A stretch of DNA of 39,987 nt. Origin: Limosilactobacillus panis DSM 6035. GTDB taxonomy: Bacteria > Bacillota > Bacilli > Lactobacillales > Lactobacillaceae. The DNA lies in contig NZ_AZGM01000137.1 in NCBI RefSeq assembly GCF_001435935.1, positions 28,400-68,386 of the forward strand, in the 5' to 3' direction. Below the pieces are notes generated by a model. It did not search any database and was not told the DNA's origin. It saw only the letters and a list, made by a program, of their open reading frames with translations. Made by a program: the position numbers and the translations under genes. Below are positions 35,256 to 39,987 of the stretch, piece by piece (the stretch's first letter is position 1; each line of letters opens with the position of its first letter).

Positions 35256-37559
35256 ATGGCCAAGGAACGAATCTATGAACTAGCTAAAGAGCTCAAAATG
35301 CCAAGTAAAAACCTTGTTAAGGTTGCTAACCAACAAGGAATGGAAATTAAAAGTCACATGTCTTCCGTAACTCCCGCTCAAGCGGCCAAATTACGGGAAG
35401 TCGTTAAAAATGAGAATGGTGGTCAAAAAAAGGCCAATACCAAACCGGCCAACCACCATAAGAACCACCAGGCAAAGGATGACCATAAAAAAGCGCCGTC
35501 CAATAAGCACCAAAATAAGCGGGACCATGAAAGCCATCCAAAGAAGGCCAACAAGCCTGCCCGGCATGAAAATGAACGGCCTCGTGAAGAACACCAAAAC
35601 CGGCACAATGAAAAGCGGCATAACGAAAGCCGCCGTAACCAAAACAACGGCGGTCGTTTTGGCGGTAGCTTGAACAATAATGACCGACATGGCAAGCGCT
35701 TCAACAAGAAAAACAAGAAGCGCAATAAGCGTAACAAGGGGAATAACCGTCTCCGTGAAGTGAACCACAAGCAACCAACTCAGCGGAAGGATAAGCCATT
35801 ACCAGAAGTACTGGAGTACACTGAGGGGATGAATGCCCAGGACTTGGGTAAGATCTTACACCGTTCTCCAGCGGAAATTATTAAGAAGCTCTTTATGCTC
35901 GGCGTAATGATCAACCAAAACCAGTCCCTCGACAAGGACACTATCGAGCTCTTGGCAACCGACTACGGGATTGACGCCAAAGAAAAGGTTGAGGTTGACG
36001 TTTCTGATATTGATAAGATGTTTGAAGACGAACAGAACAACACCAAGCACCTTGTTAAGCGGACACCAGTAGTTACTGTCATGGGGCACGTTGACCATGG
36101 TAAGACTACCCTGCTGGATAAGTTGCGGCACTCACACGTCACTGAACATGAAGCCGGTGGGATTACCCAGGAAATTGGTGCCTACCAAGTTCACTACAAC
36201 GATAACCTGATTACCTTCTTGGATACTCCAGGGCACGCTGCATTTACCGAAATGCGGGCCCGTGGTGCTAACATTACCGATATTACCGTTCTGGTGGTTG
36301 CTGCTGATGATGGGGTAATGCCGCAGACGGTGGAAGCCATTCACCACGCCCAGGCTGCCAAGACGCCAATCATTGTTGCCGTCAACAAGATTGATAAGCC
36401 GGGTGCAAACCCTGATAAGGTTACTGAAGAGCTGGCTAAATACAACCTGATTCCAGAAGACTGGGGCGGTGACACCATCTTCGTCAAGATTTCCGCTAAG
36501 TTTGGCAAGAACCTCGACGAGTTGTTGGACATGATCCTGCTCCAAGCTGAAATGATGGAATTAAAGGCTAACCTTGACCAAAACGCGGCGGGATCCGTTG
36601 TTGAAGCACGACTGGATCAAGGTAAGGGACCTGTGGCAACCGTGTTGGTTCAACAAGGGACCTTGCATGTTGGGGACCCAATCGTTGTCGGTAACACCTT
36701 CGGCCGTGTTCGGACGATGACCAACGAAAATGGTCGGCGGATTAAGACAGCTACCCCATCGACCCCTGTTGAAATTACGGGGCTTAACGAAGTCCCGGAA
36801 GCCGGGGACCGGTTCGTTGTCTTTGACGATGAAAAGACCGCTCGTGCAGCTGGTGAAGCACGGGCAAAGCGGGCTCAAGACAAGGAACGGCAAAAGACTT
36901 CGCACGTTACCCTGGACAACCTCTTTGCCACTATGAAGAAGGGGAAGATGAAGACCCTGCCATTAATTATTAAGGCCGATGTTCAGGGGTCAGTTGAAGC
37001 CCTTAGTCAAAGTCTGCAGAAGATCAAGGTTGATGGCGTCCGGGTTGACATCATTCACCAAGCAGTCGGGGCAATCAGTCAGAGTGACGTTACCTTGGCC
37101 GAAGCTTCAAACGCGGTTATCATTGGTTTCAACGTGCGGCCAACACCGGTTGCTAAGTCGCTTGCTGACTCCAGTAATATTGATATCCGTCTCCACCGGG
37201 TTATCTACAACGCCATTGAAGAAGTTGAGGATGCCATGAAGGGGATGCTTGAACCGGTATACAAGGAAGAAACGATTGGTGAAGTTGAAGTTCGTCAAAT
37301 CTACAAGGCTTCCAAGGTCGGGACGATTGCCGGAGGAATGGTTACTTCTGGTAAGATTACCCGTGATTCTAAGGTCCGTTTGGTTCGTGACGGCGTGGTC
37401 GTTTACGAAGGTGAACTGGGTTCACTTAAGCGGTTCAAGGACGATGTTAAGGAAGTCAAGGCCGGCTTTGAATGTGGTTTAACGATTGCTAATTACAATG
37501 ACATCAAGGAAAAGGATGTTATTGAAGCTTATCAGATGAAAGAAGTACCAGTTAAATAA
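35256..37559 (+). CDS. infB: Translation initiation factor IF-2
   Basis: IF-2 is the GTPase that brings initiator tRNA to the 30S subunit and drives subunit joining. The 767-aa protein has an N-terminal helical IF2N domain ([20 protein letters not shown]), a very basic His/Asn/Lys/Arg-rich linker (about 52-180), a second IF2N domain (190-260), then the G domain with GHVDHGKT (277-284), DTPGHAAF and NKID, followed by domains II, III and the fMet-tRNA-binding domain IV. ATG 35256 follows GGAGAG. rbfA follows 13 bases after the stop. Confidence 0.98.
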   Translation: MAKERIYELAKELKMPSKNLVKVANQQGMEIKSHMSSVTPAQAAKLREVVKNENGGQKKANTKPANHHKNHQAKDDHKKAPSNKHQNKRDHESHPKKANKPARHENERPREEHQNRHNEKRHNESRRNQNNGGRFGGSLNNNDRHGKRFNKKNKKRNKRNKGNNRLREVNHKQPTQRKDKPLPEVLEYTEGMNAQDLGKILHRSPAEIIKKLFMLGVMINQNQSLDKDTIELLATDYGIDAKEKVEVDVSDIDKMFEDEQNNTKHLVKRTPVVTVMGHVDHGKTTLLDKLRHSHVTEHEAGGITQEIGAYQVHYNDNLITFLDTPGHAAFTEMRARGANITDITVLVVAADDGVMPQTVEAIHHAQAAKTPIIVAVNKIDKPGANPDKVTEELAKYNLIPEDWGGDTIFVKISAKFGKNLDELLDMILLQAEMMELKANLDQNAAGSVVEARLDQGKGPVATVLVQQGTLHVGDPIVVGNTFGRVRTMTNENGRRIKTATPSTPVEITGLNEVPEAGDRFVVFDDEKTARAAGEARAKRAQDKERQKTSHVTLDNLFATMKKGKMKTLPLIIKADVQGSVEALSQSLQKIKVDGVRVDIIHQAVGAISQSDVTLAEASNAVIIGFNVRPTPVAKSLADSSNIDIRLHRVIYNAIEEVEDAMKGMLEPVYKEETIGEVEVRQIYKASKVGTIAGGMVTSGKITRDSKVRLVRDGVVVYEGELGSLKRFKDDVKEVKAGFECGLTIANYNDIKEKDVIEAYQMKEVPVK

Positions 37560-37572
37560 AGGAGGAGGCAAA

Positions 37573-37932
37573 ATGCCAAACAGACAATATCGCGTTGACC
37601 GGCTTGCGCAGCAGATTCAACGCGAAGTCGATGATATCCTTTTGAAGCGGGTTCGTGATCCACGTGTGCAAGGCGTTACAATCACTGGCGTTGATGTTAC
37701 TGGTGATTTGCAACAGGCAACGATTTATTACAGTATCTTGTCTGACAAGGCCTCGGCGGGTGAAAAGACCCAAGAAGGCTTGGATAAGGCCACGGGTTTA
37801 ATCCGCTCTGAATTAGGCGCCCGCCTAAATATCTTTAAAACACCGGAGATCAAGTTTGAACGTGACCCGTCCATAGCTTATGGCAGTCGGATTGACCAAC
37901 TGATCAATAAGCTTCATCAACAAGAAAAGTAA
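37573..37932 (+). CDS. rbfA: Ribosome-binding factor A
   Basis: RbfA is a KH-like factor for maturation of the 16S rRNA 5' end and for cold growth. The 119-aa protein has RVDRLAQQIQREVDDILLKRVRDPRV at its start and LIRSELGARLNIFKTPEIKF later. ATG 37573 follows AAAGGAGGAGG. A terminator separates it from truB. Confidence 0.96.
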   Translation: MPNRQYRVDRLAQQIQREVDDILLKRVRDPRVQGVTITGVDVTGDLQQATIYYSILSDKASAGEKTQEGLDKATGLIRSELGARLNIFKTPEIKFERDPSIAYGSRIDQLINKLHQQEK

Positions 37933-37947
37933 CTGACTAAAACACGA

Positions 37948-37981
37948 GGAGCGGGGTAAATCTTTGACCTGCTCCTTTTTG
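37948..37981 (+). terminator. Intrinsic terminator between rbfA and truB
   Basis: GGAGCGGG (37948-37955) pairs with CCTGCTCC (37968-37975, one G-T pair), followed by five T. No clear promoter for truB was found in the 20 bases after it, so truB may rely on read-through. Confidence 0.75.
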
Positions 37982-38000
37982 TATACGGAGGACCAAACGA

Positions 38001-38906
38001 ATGGACGGAATTATTCCTTTATATAAAGAACGGGGAATGACCAGCTTTGACTGTGTTAACCGCCTGCGACGAATACTGAAGACAAAAAAGATTGGTCACT
38101 CGGGGACCCTAGACCCGTCTGTTGATGGGGTCCTGCCAATTTGTATTGGTAGGGCGACGAAGGTCGTTGAGTACTTGATGCAGTCAGGGAAGGTTTACCA
38201 GGGTGAACTGTTAATCGGCAAGGCGACGACAACGGAGGATCTTGACGGTGAGGTGATTGCTGCCCAGCCGGTAACTAGGGAGATTCCCCCAGATGTTATC
38301 CGTGATCAGATGACAACGTTGACGGGGGCGGTTACCCAAATTCCACCCATGTATTCAGCGGTAAAGGTAAAGGGGAAACGCCTTTACGAATATGCACGGG
38401 CGGGGAAAAGTGTTGACCGTCCAGTTCGCCACGTGATGATTGACAAGTTTGAACTGGTAAGTGCTGACTATGATCAGGGGAAGCAGGAAGAACGGGTCCG
38501 CTTTAAGGTCGCCTGCAGTAAAGGGACCTATGTACGGACACTGGTAGTTGAGTTGGCAAAGCGGTTCGGCTATCCGGGAACAATGAGTTGGCTAACCCGG
38601 CTAAAAAGTGGTGGCTTTACCCTTGATCAGACACTAAGTCTGGGGAATATTCAAGACGCCGTAACAGCAGGGACAATTAACCATTACCTTTATCCACTTG
38701 ATTACGCCCTCCGTGATTATCCGGCGGTTGAGCTTAACGCAGACCAGTGGAAAGCTGTTCAGAACGGGGGTTGGCTAAAGCCAGCTGAGCTTTCCTCATC
38801 AGCAGCAGAGCTGGTCCTCAAGTATGGTCACCAAGTTAAGGCGCTTTACCACTTTGATGCACACCACCACGCCTATCAGCCAACAAAGATGTTTTTGACG
38901 AACTAG
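38001..38906 (+). CDS. truB: tRNA pseudouridine(55) synthase TruB
   Basis: TruB makes pseudouridine 55 in the T loop of tRNAs and chaperones tRNA folding. The 301-aa protein has the catalytic D38 in GHSGTLDPSVDGVLPICIG, the YQGELLIGKATTTEDLDGE segment, and the RVRFKVACSKGTYVRTLV motif, with a C-terminal PUA-like region. ATG 38001 follows CGGAGG. Confidence 0.97.
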   Translation: MDGIIPLYKERGMTSFDCVNRLRRILKTKKIGHSGTLDPSVDGVLPICIGRATKVVEYLMQSGKVYQGELLIGKATTTEDLDGEVIAAQPVTREIPPDVIRDQMTTLTGAVTQIPPMYSAVKVKGKRLYEYARAGKSVDRPVRHVMIDKFELVSADYDQGKQEERVRFKVACSKGTYVRTLVVELAKRFGYPGTMSWLTRLKSGGFTLDQTLSLGNIQDAVTAGTINHYLYPLDYALRDYPAVELNADQWKAVQNGGWLKPAELSSSAAELVLKYGHQVKALYHFDAHHHAYQPTKMFLTN

Positions 38907-38917
38907 GAGGCCCAACA

Positions 38918-39889
38918 TTGCAGGTTATAAAAATACACCACCCAATCAACAAGCAATTAATTCCTGACGGCCCGGTAGTGCTGGCGATGGGGTTCTTCGA
39001 TGGGGTCCACCGTGGCCATCAAGCGGTCATCCGACGGGCACGGCAAATTGCTGACCAGCGGAAGTTACCCTTGGCAGTCCTAACCTATGGTCACGCACCA
39101 GGAGTTGTTTACCGGCAATATCCCGGCGGCTTTAAATACCTTTCCACTACTGACCGGAAGTTAGCCCTTTTAAAACAGCTCAGCGTTGACTTGGTGTACC
39201 TAGTTAGTTTTACCTCGAGTTTTGCCAACCAGACTCCTCAAGAATTTGTCGACCACTATCTCGTCGCTTTTCATAGCCAAGTCGTGGTGGCGGGTTTTGA
39301 CCACACCTATGGTCCGGCTAAAATTGCTACTATGACGAACCTACCTGCCTATGCGCGAGGCCGGTTCACTGTGGTAACAGTTCCTAAATTTACTGATCCG
39401 GGCACGACCAAGAAGGTTGGTTCCCGGGCAATCCGGAAGGCAATTGACCGCGGGGACGTTCAGACTGCTAACCAAGAATTAGGCTACTATTACCAGACCA
39501 CGGGGTTGGTCGTCCATGGTCTTGCTCGAGGCCGGACCCTGGGCTTCCCCACGATTAATGTGGAAACACCATCACGGGAAAGAATTCCGGGGATTGGTGT
39601 GTACGCGGTCGACGTTAAAATTGGTGACCAGTGGTATGGGGGGATGGCCAGTGTTGGTCATAACATTACCTTTGGTGACCATAACCAGCTGACCGTTGAG
39701 ATTTACCTATTTGACTTTGATCAAATGGTTTACGGCGAAGAGATAACTGTTCGTTGGTATCAATACCTTCGTGGTGAGCAAAAGTTTGTGGATGCTACTA
39801 GTTTAGTGGCACAAATGAAGCATGATGAACAAGTGGCACGTCAGGTCGTGCAGGCACCACCAGCAATTACAAGCCAGATAATTCATTAA
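38918..39889 (+). CDS. ribF: Bifunctional riboflavin kinase/FAD synthetase
   Basis: RibF converts riboflavin to FMN and FMN to FAD. The 323-aa protein has the N-terminal adenylyltransferase domain (MGFFDGVHRGHQAVI near 24-38 and GFDHTYGP) and the C-terminal riboflavin kinase domain (GRTLGFPTINV near 204, then GIGVYAV). The TTG start at 38918 lies seven bases after AGGAGG. The truB-ribF pair is conserved. Confidence 0.96.
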   Translation: MQVIKIHHPINKQLIPDGPVVLAMGFFDGVHRGHQAVIRRARQIADQRKLPLAVLTYGHAPGVVYRQYPGGFKYLSTTDRKLALLKQLSVDLVYLVSFTSSFANQTPQEFVDHYLVAFHSQVVVAGFDHTYGPAKIATMTNLPAYARGRFTVVTVPKFTDPGTTKKVGSRAIRKAIDRGDVQTANQELGYYYQTTGLVVHGLARGRTLGFPTINVETPSRERIPGIGVYAVDVKIGDQWYGGMASVGHNITFGDHNQLTVEIYLFDFDQMVYGEEITVRWYQYLRGEQKFVDATSLVAQMKHDEQVARQVVQAPPAITSQIIH

Positions 39890-39895
39890 AAGAGT

Positions 39896-39987
39896 GAGCC
39901 TTTAGAAAGGACAAAGGGGCTGTGACATAAGAATAATTAATGGAGTTAGATGAAATTTTCGGATTTCATTTAACTCCATTTTCCTTT
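39896..39987 (+). repeat. Hairpin repeat and probable ribF terminator, cut by the window end
   Basis: CTTTAGAAAG-G-ACAAAGGG (39900-39918) repeats the block at 15682-15700 with one difference. It is followed by GGCTGTGACATAAG and an 18-bp hairpin, 39939-39956 with 39963-39980 (one G-T pair, loop TTTCGG), then TTTTCC. The hairpin likely ends ribF transcripts. The flanks of this copy and the one at 15601-15760 differ in sequence but both end in a long near-perfect stem. Confidence 0.65.

Overview
The window is a chromosomal housekeeping stretch from a member of the Lactobacillaceae, most likely a Limosilactobacillus-like heterofermenter. The evidence is gene order (clpX-engB, obgE-rnz-SDR-recJ-apt, rpsB-tsf-pyrH-frr-uppS-cdsA-rseP-proS-polC, rimP-nusA-ylxR-ylxQ-infB-rbfA-truB-ribF), a mevalonate-pathway HMG-CoA synthase, a PolC-type replicase, and a surface protein with RDV repeats of the kind described from Lactobacillus reuteri glucansucrases. 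Base composition is moderate (near 50% GC by eye), and TTG and GTG starts with strong Shine-Dalgarno sites are common. I cannot name the species from sequence alone.

Layout. 1-640: the 3' part of an IS200/IS605-type tnpB and its right end, with a probable omega-RNA scaffold, inserted next to the clpX promoter. 735-2904: clpX, engB and a MazG-like gene. 2990-3127: a 45-aa gene on the minus strand. 3269-11236: DNA repair (uvrC, recJ), ribosome assembly GTPase (obgE), tRNA processing (rnz), a short-chain dehydrogenase and adenine salvage (apt). 11307-12064: a membrane protein and tRNA-Ser(CGA). 12334-14203: RNase HI and HMG-CoA synthase. 14262-15575: lexA divergent from ynzC across an SOS box, then yneF. 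15576-15805: an intergenic repeat with a 23-bp hairpin. 15806-17603: plsC on the minus strand, then trmN6 and a GIY-YIG protein.

17754-30055 is the conserved translation, lipid and replication block: S2, EF-Ts, UMP kinase, ribosome recycling factor, undecaprenyl diphosphate synthase, CDP-diglyceride synthase, the RseP site-2 protease, ProRS and PolC. 30220-32811 is a decayed surface-protein gene with five RDV-type repeat units and a C-terminal class A beta-lactamase-like serine hydrolase. It has two in-frame stops, one TAG and one TGA, and sits behind a near-consensus cre site. 32934-39889 is the nusA-infB operon, with an intrinsic terminator in its leader, running on to truB and ribF. The window ends inside a second hairpin repeat that shares a 19-nt block with the repeat at 15682.

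Most of the window is ordinary core genome. The points worth a second look are the doubly interrupted surface gene and its promoter, the TnpB and omega-RNA remnant with a readable candidate guide, the rpsB promoter whose -35 lies inside the preceding terminator, the rimP-nusA leader attenuator, the palindrome over the obgE -10 box, the reduced lexA/ynzC SOS locus and the two related hairpin repeats. I found no CRISPR array, prophage or clearly new multi-gene system.
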